Source: Thermococcus sp.
Lineage (GTDB): Archaea > Methanobacteriota_B > Thermococci > Thermococcales > Thermococcaceae
Reading direction: 5' to 3'
Length of the DNA: 64,000 nt
NCBI RefSeq assembly: GCF_027052235.1
Contig: NZ_JALUFF010000027.1
Coordinates: 104,408 to 168,407, forward strand
The position numbers were made by a program, and so were the translations under genes. Each line of letters begins with the position of its first letter. The stretch's first letter is position 1. Positions 43,684 through 52,341 of this stretch are shown piece after piece. Below the pieces are notes generated by a model. The model was not told the DNA's origin. It did no database searches and saw nothing but the letters and a program-made list of their open reading frames with translations.

Positions 43684-44619
43684 TTATCGGAACAACCTTC
43701 TATTGAAATGCTCCCACCCCAGGGGAGGCAGCGGCTTGCCATCGAGGTAAACGCCCTCACCCTCAACGACCCTCCCGATGACCGAGAAGTCGAAGTCCAA
43801 GCTTGGTACCCTCTCCGGCTCGACTGTAAAGACGAGCTCGAACTCCTCCCCGCTCGAAAGGGCCAGCTCAACGGGGTTCCTCCCGAGAAGCCCGGCAACC
43901 TCAAGGACTTCTTCCCTTATCGGAAGGCTTTCAGAGCTGAGCTCTATTCTAACACCGCTCATCCCTGCCAGGAGGTGGAGTTCCTTAGCCAGGCCATCGC
44001 TCACGTCTATGGCAGAACTGGCTATTCCGCTGAGCTTCGTCCCTTCTCTCACCCTTGCCCTGGGCTCAAGAAACTTCTCGTAGAGTGCCTTACGAGTCTT
44101 CTCGGGCACTTCAAGGCCTTCCCTCCAGACGAGGTAGCCCGCTAAGGCCCTCCCTAAATCCCCGGTAACGCATACCAGGTCACCGGGCGTTGCCTCCGAG
44201 CGGGTGAGCAACCTTTCTGTAACTCCGAGGGCAACGCCGTCTATTATCAGGTCGTCTGCCTCGTTCGTATCGGCGCTCAAAACAGGAACGTCATAGAACT
44301 CAAGGGCCCTCTCAATTCCCTCAGCGATTCCTTCAAGGTAGTCCCTCCCCACATCCCGGGGAACGCCGAGGGAGAAGAGGAAACCTATCGGCCTAGCACC
44401 CATCGCGGCAACGTCGCTCACGTTCATCGTCACCGCCTTGAAGCCGACCTGCTCGGGAGTCATCATATCTGGAACGTCGGTTTTCCTGACGAGCATATCG
44501 TTTGTAGCTATGAGCCATTCATTGCCGAGCCTAATAGCTCCAGCATCGTCGCCGAGAGGCAGATCTCCCTGTCTTTTAAGGTGTTTGAGGAACAGCTCGA
44601 TTATTTCCGATTCCCTCAA
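43684..44619 (-). CDS. thiL: Thiamine-monophosphate kinase
   Basis: Phosphorylates thiamine monophosphate to the active diphosphate. The 311-residue product has PLGDDAGAIRLG (magnesium-binding Asp pair), MNVSDVAAMGARPIGFLFSLGVP, CVTGDLGRALAGYL and AIDVSDGLAKELHLLA, the four conserved blocks of the PurM-like family. The start is probably TTG at 44619: it overlaps the ATPase stop (TTGA), has GGGGGTGAAACC upstream and gives the family-like MRESEIIELF N-terminus. The nominal ATG at 44646 would add nine unrelated residues. Confidence 0.93.
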   Translation of the reverse strand: MRESEIIELFLKHLKRQGDLPLGDDAGAIRLGNEWLIATNDMLVRKTDVPDMMTPEQVGFKAVTMNVSDVAAMGARPIGFLFSLGVPRDVGRDYLEGIAEGIERALEFYDVPVLSADTNEADDLIIDGVALGVTERLLTRSEATPGDLVCVTGDLGRALAGYLVWREGLEVPEKTRKALYEKFLEPRARVREGTKLSGIASSAIDVSDGLAKELHLLAGMSGVRIELSSESLPIREEVLEVAGLLGRNPVELALSSGEEFELVFTVEPERVPSLDFDFSVIGRVVEGEGVYLDGKPLPPLGWEHFNRRLFR

Positions 44620-45857
44620 GGTTTCACCCCCAAAAGCCACCGCCATAGGGGCGTTAGCCTCACGCCCTCGATTTCTCCCTCATCGTCCCAGGTTATCAAG
44701 GTCTTCTCGTGAACGGGAATAAGCTTTGAGGCCTCTCTAAGGGCTTTGATTTCCCTCTCTAATGTCTCCCCCTCCGGAGAGCGCGTTACCTGAATCAGCC
44801 TGTGGGAATCCCCCTCCCTGATCACGAAATCAACCTCAAACTTCTGGGTTTTGAGGTAGTAGGGCTTAACCCCCCTACGGAGAAGTTCAGTTAGAACCGC
44901 TGATTCCATTAGTCTTCCCAGTTCCAGGTTTTCCTTAAAGACCCTCGCGAGGCCAGTGTCGATGAGATAGACCTTGGGCAGGGCCTTCTCGCTCTCCCTG
45001 GGAGGTGCAAGTTTTCTTACCCTTACAACCATGTAGGCGTCCTCAAGGTGCTCAAGGTAGGCCGAGAGGGTGTTCCTGTTGGCTTCAACTCCCATTCCCC
45101 TCATGTACCTGGCCGTCCTGTTTATTGAGAACTCCCTGCCAAAGGATGACCCGATTAACCTGAGCAAAAGCCTAAGTGCCCTCGTGTTCTTAACGCCGAA
45201 GCGCTCGACAACGTCCCGATAAAGTATCAGATCAACGTATCCTTCGAGGGTCTTTCTCTTCAAAAGCTCCGAGTCCTCAAGAACTACCTCGGGAAAACCT
45301 CCCCACCTGAGGTACTCTTCGAGAAGGGCCTTGGTTCTGGCTTTCCTTGGAAGGGACTCGCTCGGTTCGAAGGATCTGGCCCTCAAGAACTCTCTGAAGG
45401 AAAAGGGATAGAGCTCGAAGGAGACTCCCCTCCCCCTGAGCTGGGTCGCGATTTCCCTGCTGAGGAGCTTTGAGGAGGAACCCGATACAAAAACCGTATG
45501 GCCAAGCGAGATGGCTCTCTTGATGAAGAGCTCCCAGTTTTGGACTTCCTGAACTTCATCCAGGAAAAGAACGCCCCTTCCCTCGCCGTAAGTTTCGTGG
45601 AATACCTCAAGGAACTCCCTGAGGGTGTCGAGGGTTGGAGGATAGAGCCTGTCGTCATCAAGAGGCAGATAAAGGGCAGGAATTCGAGAAAGCAAGCGCT
45701 TAAACTTCTGGAGCATGTAGAAGCTCTTCCCGGCCCTCCTGGGGCCTGTTATTGCTATGGCCCTCGGAACCCTGGGAAGAGGAACCTCAAGCTCCCTCTC
45801 AACCCCCTCCACCTCAACCTCAAGATAGTCCTCCACGACCTCCCTGACTACCCCCAT
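44616..45857 (-). CDS. AAA-type ATPase with DUF4143-like C-terminus
   Basis: A 413-residue member of the archaeal/bacterial ATPase_14 plus DUF4143 group. Walker A is ITGPRRAGKSFYML near residue 37, Walker B is GVLFLDEVQEV, and sensor-like VFVSGSSSKLLSREIATQLRGRG follows. The later PFSFREFLRA, winged-helix and KTQKFEVDFVIREG (nuclease-fold-like VDFV) region is the DUF4143 part. The ATG at 45857 has GGTGTGGGGA upstream. A longer version (from 45920) would translate part of the repeat array. It is coupled to thiL (TTGA). The cellular role of the family is unknown. Confidence 0.88.
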   Translation of the reverse strand: MGVVREVVEDYLEVEVEGVERELEVPLPRVPRAIAITGPRRAGKSFYMLQKFKRLLSRIPALYLPLDDDRLYPPTLDTLREFLEVFHETYGEGRGVLFLDEVQEVQNWELFIKRAISLGHTVFVSGSSSKLLSREIATQLRGRGVSFELYPFSFREFLRARSFEPSESLPRKARTKALLEEYLRWGGFPEVVLEDSELLKRKTLEGYVDLILYRDVVERFGVKNTRALRLLLRLIGSSFGREFSINRTARYMRGMGVEANRNTLSAYLEHLEDAYMVVRVRKLAPPRESEKALPKVYLIDTGLARVFKENLELGRLMESAVLTELLRRGVKPYYLKTQKFEVDFVIREGDSHRLIQVTRSPEGETLEREIKALREASKLIPVHEKTLITWDDEGEIEGVRLTPLWRWLLGVKP

Positions 45858-45867
45858 TCCCCACACC

Positions 45868-45953
45868 TTGCTAATTTTAACAGGCAACTTCTTAAAAATC
45901 TTGCCAATTATATCCAGCAACTTTTGTCAAATTTTGCCACTCATATCCGGCAA
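45868..45953 (-). repeat. Three tandem 33-bp repeats, each an imperfect TTGCC-N10-GGCAA palindrome
   Basis: On the plus strand the 20-bp elements occupy 45868-45887, 45901-45920 and 45934-45953, exactly 33 bp apart. The outermost copy is a perfect TTGCC-N10-GGCAA; the others have one or two mismatches in an arm. All share flanking sequence (AGTTGC on the minus strand). They fill the gap between endoQ and the ATPase ATG and cover the only TATA-like sequences, so they look like operators. The 33-bp period equals 11 codons and the minus-strand frame is partly open. Confidence 0.75.
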
Positions 45954-45955
45954 CT

Positions 45956-47215
45956 CTACTTAGCTCCCAAGAAGTCCGTTATGCTCCTCTGTTTTGGTCT
46001 TTCTTCCTCCGGAAGCTCGACCTCAACGCTCTCCAGCTCGTCGATGCTTGCTTTTCTGATTTCCTCGGGCAGTCTTATCTCCCCGTATTTTCCGCCACCG
46101 CCGGGGATGATTATCAGCTTTTCGTTCCTGTAAGCCCAGATAGCCTTTGCAACCTCCTCGTGAACACCTGCCAGAGCCTCGACCGGAACGTCAACGAGAA
46201 CCCTTATCTCGCTCCCGAACTCCCGCAAAAAGCGCTCCCATACAATCCTCACCGCCTTCGTCTCAACGCCCTTTCCGATCACCATCGCTATTATCTCCGC
46301 GAGGGGGGCGAGGTGTATGTATGGGGGCCTGTCCTTCGGCCTCTCGTCAGTATCGGCAAGCTCAAGGATTCTGTCCCTTACGCCCTTCTTTATCCTGCCT
46401 CCACACTTTGGACACTTCCAGTGGAAGGCCTTTGCCTCCTCAAGGCTGTACTTCGTGTGGCAACGGGAGCAGGCCGTCAGGTGGTACTTACCCAAACGAG
46501 GATCGAGACCCGCGTTGAGCACTATCTTCCTCCCACCGCGCTTCAGGATCGCCTTCCTGATTTCTTCAAAGGTTGTATCCTCCACCTCAAAGCGGTTGAA
46601 CTCCCTGCCCAACCGGTGGGGCATCGGTGAGTGGGCGTCGCTGTTGCTGAGGTAGGTGAGCCTGTGGTGAGCTTTGATTTTGTCGGCCATCTCGGAGTCA
46701 GCTGAAAGGCCAAGCTCAAGGAAGTGGATTTTTGCGTTGCCGTAGGCTTCTTTCAGGGAGTCGTATTCCTTGTAAAGGCTCGTCCATGGAGTGAAGGCGT
46801 GGGCCGGGCCTATCAGGACGTCTAGCTCGTTCGCTAAGTCTGCTATCTCTCCAGCTGAGAGGCTCAGGTGTGGCCTTCCTTCCGTCTCAATATCGCTCGA
46901 ATAGGGCATCAGCCTTTCCCGCATCTCGCGGACGGTTTCTATGTCTGGAAAAATTAAGACGTGGTGAACCCTTCTTCTGTCTTCAACCTCCGTCGTGAGG
47001 AGAAACCTGATTTCGTTTCTCTCGTAGGTCCCCTCGTCAACTCTTTCGGTGTATTTGAGGAGCTCACTCTCCCACTTTGGGTTCAGTATGTCTCCTGTTC
47101 CCACCAAGCCAAGACCCTTGAAGCGCGCGTTTTCAGCCAAGTTGGGAATCGTCATGGCCCTTGAAACCGCTTTGGAGTAGCGGGAGTGAATGTGAAGGTC
47201 AGCATCAACCTGCAT
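45956..47215 (-). CDS. Endonuclease Q
   Basis: DNA endonuclease that nicks 5' of deaminated bases (uracil, hypoxanthine) and abasic sites in Thermococcales. The 419-residue protein has a PHP-like N-terminal domain (DADLHIHSRYS, GLVGTGDIL, LGLSADSE, YLSNSDAHS). A central zinc finger follows (CSRCHTKYS, CPKCGG). Its C-terminus QRSITDFLGAK matches a PCNA-interacting peptide. The ATG follows GAGGTGGTTCC and lies 9 bp after the ClC gene, which therefore heads the transcript. Confidence 0.93.
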   Translation of the reverse strand: MQVDADLHIHSRYSKAVSRAMTIPNLAENARFKGLGLVGTGDILNPKWESELLKYTERVDEGTYERNEIRFLLTTEVEDRRRVHHVLIFPDIETVREMRERLMPYSSDIETEGRPHLSLSAGEIADLANELDVLIGPAHAFTPWTSLYKEYDSLKEAYGNAKIHFLELGLSADSEMADKIKAHHRLTYLSNSDAHSPMPHRLGREFNRFEVEDTTFEEIRKAILKRGGRKIVLNAGLDPRLGKYHLTACSRCHTKYSLEEAKAFHWKCPKCGGRIKKGVRDRILELADTDERPKDRPPYIHLAPLAEIIAMVIGKGVETKAVRIVWERFLREFGSEIRVLVDVPVEALAGVHEEVAKAIWAYRNEKLIIIPGGGGKYGEIRLPEEIRKASIDELESVEVELPEEERPKQRSITDFLGAK

Positions 47216-47224
47216 GGAACCACC

Positions 47225-48943
47225 TCATTCTATGTACATGCCCTCCAGTCCGCGGTAGTAGGCGCGGTATATGTCCCTTTTGGTAACCACGCCCACGAGC
47301 TTTCTGCTCTCCGGACTCTCTAGGACGGGCAGGAGGTTCTGGTCGTAGGCCATCAGCTTTTCGAGGGCATCTTGAGCAGTCTCGGTTGGATAGGTAACCC
47401 CATAGGCCCTCTTGAGGAAGCGCCTGACCTTAAGCCTCTTCATCGAGCTGGCTCTCTTGAGGATGTCCTTGACGCCGATGACTCCAATGACCTCCATCCT
47501 CTCGTTAACAACCGGGAAGCAGTCATGGCCGGTTTCAGCTATCAGGTGCTCCACCTCAAAGAGCGTCATGTCAGCGGTGACATAAACAGGGTTTTTGGTC
47601 ATTATCTCTCCTACCGAGATGGTCTCAAGGATGACCGGCTTCCCGGTCTTTATGTGGTAGCCCTTCCTCGTGAGCTTCATGGTGTAAACTGAATCGCCCC
47701 TCAGGAATAGCCTCGCACTCAGGAAGCCCATGGTCGCGGAGGTCATGACGGCGGGTAAAACAGCGTAGCTCTTCGTAAGCTCCGTCACCATGAGAATCTG
47801 GGTTATCGGTGCCTGCGTCATCCCGCTGAAGAAAGCTGCCATTCCCGCCAGAGCGTAAACCGTTGGATTAACGTGGAGGGACGGGAGGAGAAGGTTTAGC
47901 ATTTCACCAAAAGACGCCCCAAACATTGTCCCTATGTAGAGGCTCGGCGCAAAGATTCCACCGCTCTGGCCCGAGCCTATCGTCAGGGCAGTCGCCAGCA
48001 TCTTGGCGAGTGCCAAAGTTAAGAGAAGACCTATCCCGAGCTTTCCGTAGAAGGCCAGTCTCATGCCTTCATAGCCTATTCCAAAGACGCCGTAGCCGGG
48101 AAGGAGAAAGCCTATTAGACCAACTCCCAGTCCGCCGAGGAAAGGCTTGGCCCATTCCGGAATCCTCGAAGCCGAGAACCTGTCGAAGACATCGTAGAGA
48201 AAGCGGGCGTAGAAAGCCGCGAGAACGCCGAGGATTGTCCCGAGGAGAAAGAAGAACGGGAGCTCCACAAGGGTGTGCCCGAGGTTGGCCGGTATCTCAA
48301 CCTCAAAGGCCCTTTTGAGGAGCGCCAGAGTTACGGCGTTGCCGGTTATAGCCGAGAGAAATATCGGGACGAGGTTTATCGAGAAAGCTCCCATGTAAAC
48401 AACTTCCAGGGCGAACATCGCCCCGGCTAAGGGGGTGTTGAAGGTTCCCGCTATTCCAGCGGCCAAACCGCAGGTGACGAGGAGCTTCTTCATCTCCCTT
48501 GAGAGGCCGAACCACTTGGCGAAGAGTGACGTTAAGGAAGCCCCGATGAAGCCTATCGGCCCCTCCCTGCCCGCGCTCCCGCCGGAGCCTATCGTTATCG
48601 AGGTCGCCACTATCTTGGCTATGGTAAAGCTCCCGGGGATGTTCCCTCCCTTGAAGATGACCGCCTCTATCACCTCTGGGATACCGTTGCCCTTGATTTC
48701 GGGATACCACAGGACTATGAAGCCGACGATGAGGGCTCCGGTTGCGGGAAGAAGGATGTAGCCGAGGTTAAAGCCTCCAATTTGGAGAGTTACGAGGGGC
48801 AGGAGCTTACCAAAGAAGAACCCGTGGATGACCGCTATGAGGAACCTGAAAACCACGGCCCCAAGCCCACCGATTAGGCCTGCTAGGAAGGAGAAGACGA
48901 GGACTTCAGTCCATTTTCTGACGTAGTGCTTTTCCCAGGCCAA
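47225..48943 (-). CDS. ClC-family chloride channel/antiporter with two CBS domains
   Basis: A 572-residue protein with the ClC membrane core (about residues 15-410). It has the anion-selectivity loops GSGGSAGREGPIGF (GREGP) and GQSGGIFAPSLYIG. A cytoplasmic CBS pair follows (IMTKNPVYVTADMTLFEVEHLI; TYPTETAQDALEKLMAYDQNLLPVL) which may bind adenine nucleotides. The GREGP glutamate marks the gating residue. The start is taken as TTG at 48943 because no closer ATG/GTG precedes the first membrane helix; the ribosome site is weak. It is the promoter-proximal gene before endonuclease Q. Confidence 0.92.
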   Translation of the reverse strand: MAWEKHYVRKWTEVLVFSFLAGLIGGLGAVVFRFLIAVIHGFFFGKLLPLVTLQIGGFNLGYILLPATGALIVGFIVLWYPEIKGNGIPEVIEAVIFKGGNIPGSFTIAKIVATSITIGSGGSAGREGPIGFIGASLTSLFAKWFGLSREMKKLLVTCGLAAGIAGTFNTPLAGAMFALEVVYMGAFSINLVPIFLSAITGNAVTLALLKRAFEVEIPANLGHTLVELPFFFLLGTILGVLAAFYARFLYDVFDRFSASRIPEWAKPFLGGLGVGLIGFLLPGYGVFGIGYEGMRLAFYGKLGIGLLLTLALAKMLATALTIGSGQSGGIFAPSLYIGTMFGASFGEMLNLLLPSLHVNPTVYALAGMAAFFSGMTQAPITQILMVTELTKSYAVLPAVMTSATMGFLSARLFLRGDSVYTMKLTRKGYHIKTGKPVILETISVGEIMTKNPVYVTADMTLFEVEHLIAETGHDCFPVVNERMEVIGVIGVKDILKRASSMKRLKVRRFLKRAYGVTYPTETAQDALEKLMAYDQNLLPVLESPESRKLVGVVTKRDIYRAYYRGLEGMYIE

Positions 48944-48983
48944 AGTGGTTTCCCCGATTAGCTATGGTGGGGAATACTTAAGC

Positions 48984-48991
48984 TTTTATAC
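48984..48991 (+). promoter_or_regulatory. Promoter of the 156-residue hypothetical gene
   Basis: TTTTATAC lies about 31-38 bases before the ATG at 49022, with GCGGTGAACGCT as ribosome site. Confidence 0.45.
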
Positions 48992-49021
48992 CCGGCCTTT
49001 CAATGGATAGCGGTGAACGCT

Positions 49022-49492
49022 ATGAAGGTTGAAGGATTCGTTGCCTCGCTTAGGAACGCTGAAACAATCGGCGAGCTGTTCAAGATACTGGCCGAAAAAG
49101 GCGCTCCGGTGATTGAGCTAGACGGCCAGAGGTTCTTGATAGTCGTTGAAGGCGACTTCGAGGGGAGGAAGTTCTGGACCGAGATAAACGGCGAGAGGGC
49201 GAACCAGGTCCTTGGGGATGCAATGCTCAACTCCTCAAGCTTCCCCTTCAAGTGCAGGAAACCCTACACTGGGGGAAACGTCATCTTCGTGAACTTCGAC
49301 GACATCGAGGTTGAGAGGTTCCTCGTTGCCTATCGCGACCCGGACTACGGGATTTTCTACCTCGTCGAGAACGGGGAAGCCAAGGAGATAACGAAGGAAG
49401 AATACGAAAAGCTGATTCCAGAGATGCCGGAGTTCAAAATAAAAAGCATGAGCGACGAGCAGATGGACATGATGGGGGCCTTCTTCGGATGA
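49022..49492 (+). CDS. Conserved Thermococcales protein of unknown function
   Basis: A 156-residue soluble protein, not recognised. It begins MKVEGFVASLRNAETIGEL and has two alpha/beta repeats without cysteine clusters except a single one in FKCRKPYTG. It ends in an acidic helix rich in methionine (MSDEQMDMMGAFFG). The ATG at 49022 was chosen over GTG 49013, which overlaps the ribosome site. It stands alone between the divergent ClC gene and the convergent antiporter. No function is proposed. Confidence 0.75.
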   Translation: MKVEGFVASLRNAETIGELFKILAEKGAPVIELDGQRFLIVVEGDFEGRKFWTEINGERANQVLGDAMLNSSSFPFKCRKPYTGGNVIFVNFDDIEVERFLVAYRDPDYGIFYLVENGEAKEITKEEYEKLIPEMPEFKIKSMSDEQMDMMGAFFG

Positions 49493-49504
49493 AGAAAGAG
49501 GGGC

Positions 49505-50821
49505 TCAGCGCCCCTTGAGTTCCTTTATCTTCTCCTTTGTCTCTTGGACTTGCCTTATCTTTTTCTCCGCCCTTTCCCTCTTTGCCTTCTCTATCTCCAC
49601 CTTGAAGGCCCACTTGAGGAGCGGTGGAGTTATCAGGACGGAGACCGTTATGAATATCAGCGTCGCCGCTATGAACTCGGGGGCGTCTTTCGCCGGAATC
49701 GCCCCACCCTGTATGGCGACCATCAGGTCTACCAAAGCCACCTCAGTCCTAGGAACTGAGCCTATGCCCATCTGGAGGGACATCCAGAAGTTCTCCCTCG
49801 TGAAGAGGAAGTCCCTTCCCCTACCCCATGCCGTTATCCACGCTCCAAAGCCCCTTCCTATTATCTTTCCTACCACCGCTATTAGGCTCATCACGGTCGC
49901 GAGGACGAGGGCGTTCCTGTGCTCGAAGACCGTGAGGTTGAGCATGGCCCCGGTGTGGACGAAGAAGAACGGTATCAGCAGGCCGTAGCCTATAGCTCTT
50001 ACATCGTCCATGAGGCGCTTTCCTTCGGGGAGCTTTGAGAGGACTAGACCCATCATGAAGGCTCCTTCGATGGCAGCAGCAAACCAGCCCTCGGCCAAAG
50101 CCGCGAAGAGGAACATCATTCCAAGGGCCATCCCTAGAATACCTTTCTCAACGTGAAGCCTTTCGGCGAATTTGATGTAGTAGTCAACGAGGTACCACCA
50201 GATTACACCCGTGATGATGAAAAACGCCACTATCTTGACCGTCAGGTTGAGAAGACCCCCTGTTCCGACGGCGAAGATGACGAGGGCTATGCCGAGGAAG
50301 TCGTCCATGACGCTTGCACTCAGCGAAGCCGCTCCAACCTCGCTCTTGAGCACACCGAGGTCCATCATGACGCGAACGGTGAGGCCTATACTTGTGGCGG
50401 TGAGGAGGACTCCCCCCGCGAAGGCCTCCCTGCTGGGGTAGCCCATGGCCATAAGCGCGAACCAGGCCATAATCAGCGGAACGAAGACTCCCAAAACAGT
50501 TGAGACCGTCGCGGTAACGCCGGTCTTCTTGAGCTGTTCGATATCGGTATCGAGGGCACCCAGAAAGAGCAGGAAGATTATGCCGAGTTTTGCCAGAAAC
50601 TCAGATATCTGGGTTATATCGGTGGTAAAGCCCTGTCCGGTGACTATCGGTAGGTACTGGGGAGAGACTATGCCGAAGTAGACGAGGTTTCCGAGGATCA
50701 TTCCCATTATCAGCTCTCCGAGGACGCCGGGGAGCTCGAAGCGCTCTATCATGCTGTCCCCTATTTTAGCCAGAATGAGGGCGATGCCTATCGTTGCAAG
50801 AAGCCACGTCACAGTTTCCAT
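49505..50821 (-). CDS. CPA2-type cation:proton antiporter
   Basis: A 438-residue protein with about 12-13 membrane helices. Signatures of the Kef/NapA group are GVLGELIMGMILGN, LLFLGALDTDIEQLKKTG, ATSIGLTVRVM and the ion-binding aspartate pair in SASVMDDFLGIAL. There is no C-terminal TrkA-N domain; the tail is a short charged coil (KRERAEKKIRQVQETKEKIKELKGR). It probably exchanges Na+ or K+ for H+ at the cell membrane. It overlaps the preceding CBS-domain gene by 13 bp, which could provide nucleotide control. Confidence 0.92.
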   Translation of the reverse strand: METVTWLLATIGIALILAKIGDSMIERFELPGVLGELIMGMILGNLVYFGIVSPQYLPIVTGQGFTTDITQISEFLAKLGIIFLLFLGALDTDIEQLKKTGVTATVSTVLGVFVPLIMAWFALMAMGYPSREAFAGGVLLTATSIGLTVRVMMDLGVLKSEVGAASLSASVMDDFLGIALVIFAVGTGGLLNLTVKIVAFFIITGVIWWYLVDYYIKFAERLHVEKGILGMALGMMFLFAALAEGWFAAAIEGAFMMGLVLSKLPEGKRLMDDVRAIGYGLLIPFFFVHTGAMLNLTVFEHRNALVLATVMSLIAVVGKIIGRGFGAWITAWGRGRDFLFTRENFWMSLQMGIGSVPRTEVALVDLMVAIQGGAIPAKDAPEFIAATLIFITVSVLITPPLLKWAFKVEIEKAKRERAEKKIRQVQETKEKIKELKGR

Positions 50822-51303
50822 TGGGCACCACCCACCTTCATCAGTCTTAGGAGTTCGTCTATCAGTATCCTGAGGCTGACCTCACCGACGAGCTTCTCCC
50901 CCTCAACGACAGCCAGAACCTGCATCCTGTATTTCCTCATCTTCATGAGTGCATCGAGCACCGTGGCGTCCTCCTCTATCGTGAGGGGATTTCTCTCGGC
51001 AACGTCTCCGGCCTTAGTCGCACCTCCGAGGAGGGACTTCATGGTTCTTCCTGTCATGCCGAGCCTGAACCTGTGGGCCTCCGGCGGAAGGAGGATATCT
51101 ATGACGTCGAGATACCTGATGACACCCACCAGCTTCATGCTCTCCCTGTCCTCAACGACCCAGACGTGGTGTCTCGTCCTGAGTATCTTGAGGACGTTGA
51201 TGACCTCGGCGTCTTTCTCAACAACGGGCATCCTCTCTGGCTTTGGCATGAGGTCCTTAATCTTCATCGAGTGGAAGGTTTCGAGGGCTTCCCCTATGTC
51301 CAT
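50809..51303 (-). CDS. CBS-domain protein coupled to the antiporter
   Basis: A 164-residue protein made of two CBS motifs (IKDLMPKPERMPVVEKDAEVINVLKIL and AERNPLTIEEDATVLDALMKMRKYRMQVLAVVE), so it can form a nucleotide-sensing pair. The ATG at 51303 follows GGGTGAGGAGT. Its end overlaps the antiporter start by 13 bp. Because the antiporter lacks a cytosolic regulatory domain, this protein may serve as its detached sensor, by context. Confidence 0.88.
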   Translation of the reverse strand: MDIGEALETFHSMKIKDLMPKPERMPVVEKDAEVINVLKILRTRHHVWVVEDRESMKLVGVIRYLDVIDILLPPEAHRFRLGMTGRTMKSLLGGATKAGDVAERNPLTIEEDATVLDALMKMRKYRMQVLAVVEGEKLVGEVSLRILIDELLRLMKVGGAQWKL

Positions 51304-51411
51304 ACTCCTCACCCTGAAAAAAATGCCTCTCCTTGGTATTTAAGATTTTGTGAGGAAGATTGTGCACCGGGGAGAGTTTTAGAACATTGTACTAACTCTT
51401 TTTCAGGTTTT

Positions 51412-51426
51412 GGGAAAAAAGGTGGG
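51412..51426 (-). terminator. T-tract terminator after the ureohydrolase gene
   Basis: On the minus strand CACCTTTTTTCCC follows the stop at 51437, giving six consecutive U in RNA. Archaeal termination needs only such a tract. A second T/A-rich element lies further on. Confidence 0.4.
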
Positions 51427-51436
51427 AATTTGGGAG

Positions 51437-52297
51437 TCACTTCCTTGCCATTGCCCCTATGGAGTAGAAAAGTAGCTTTGCGGCGGTTAAAGCTGTGGGG
51501 TCTCCGAGCCTCTCACCGGCGACCTCCATAATGTCAAGCCCGGCAACCCTCTTGTTCTCCGTGAGCCACTCAACTGCCCTTACAACGTCCCAGAAGTCCA
51601 GACCCCCGGCCTCCGGGGTCCCTGTGGAGGGGACAAGGGAAAGGTCGAAGACGTCGATGTCCACCGAGAGGTAGACCGGCTCAGGGAGGGTTTCAACGAG
51701 GTCAACGAAGGCATCGAAGCTGTAGTCCCTCGCGTGCACCCACCTTATCCCCTTCTCCTCGGCGTAGTTCACCTCCTCCCTAGTACCGCTCCTTATCCCA
51801 AACATCGCCTCCTCGACGCCGAGCTCGCTTATCCTCCTCGCAACGCAGGCGTGGCTGTAGGGGTTGTCCTCATAGGAATCCCTTAAATCGAGGTGAGCAT
51901 CGAAGACCACGTAGCTTTTTGGCCTTAGGGCCTCAACAGCTCCAAGAGTTTGAGAGTGCTCCCCTCCGAGGAGTACTGGAACCGCCCCCGGATTCTTCAT
52001 CTTGAGCTCCTCTAGGGTCTCCCGAACCCTGTCGGCAGTTCTCCTTGGGTCTCCGGCAACAACTGCGATGTCCCCGATGTCGGCAATCGGCACCTCTGTG
52101 AGGTCGATGTCGTAGTCGAGGATGTAACTCTCAAGGTTTAGCGTGGCGTGCCTTATGAGCGTCGGTCCGAAGCGAGCTCCAGCCTTGTAGCTCGTTGTCC
52201 CGTCGAAGGGAACCCCGATGATTACGAAGCGTGCCTTCTCGGGCTCGGTTAGGGGGAACTCAAGTCTAAGGCTATCATAAGTGTAGAGGAACTCCAT
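51437..52297 (-). CDS. speB: Agmatinase/ureohydrolase family protein
   Basis: A 286-residue manganese ureohydrolase. Metal motifs are GGEHSQT, VVFDAHLDLRDSYEDNPYSHA and SVDIDVFDLSLVPSTGTPEAGG. In T. kodakarensis a homologue acts on N1-aminopropylagmatine, giving spermidine directly, so this enzyme may do the same rather than hydrolyse agmatine. The ATG at 52297 follows GGTGATGAC. It is followed by a T-tract and preceded by a universal stress protein. Spermidine also feeds hypusine on aIF5A, encoded 2.4 kb away. Confidence 0.92.
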   Translation of the reverse strand: MEFLYTYDSLRLEFPLTEPEKARFVIIGVPFDGTTSYKAGARFGPTLIRHATLNLESYILDYDIDLTEVPIADIGDIAVVAGDPRRTADRVRETLEELKMKNPGAVPVLLGGEHSQTLGAVEALRPKSYVVFDAHLDLRDSYEDNPYSHACVARRISELGVEEAMFGIRSGTREEVNYAEEKGIRWVHARDYSFDAFVDLVETLPEPVYLSVDIDVFDLSLVPSTGTPEAGGLDFWDVVRAVEWLTENKRVAGLDIMEVAGERLGDPTALTAAKLLFYSIGAMARK

Positions 52298-52341
52298 GTC
52301 ATCACCGGGCAAAAAAAGGAGGGAGGGGTTTTAAAGTTAGC

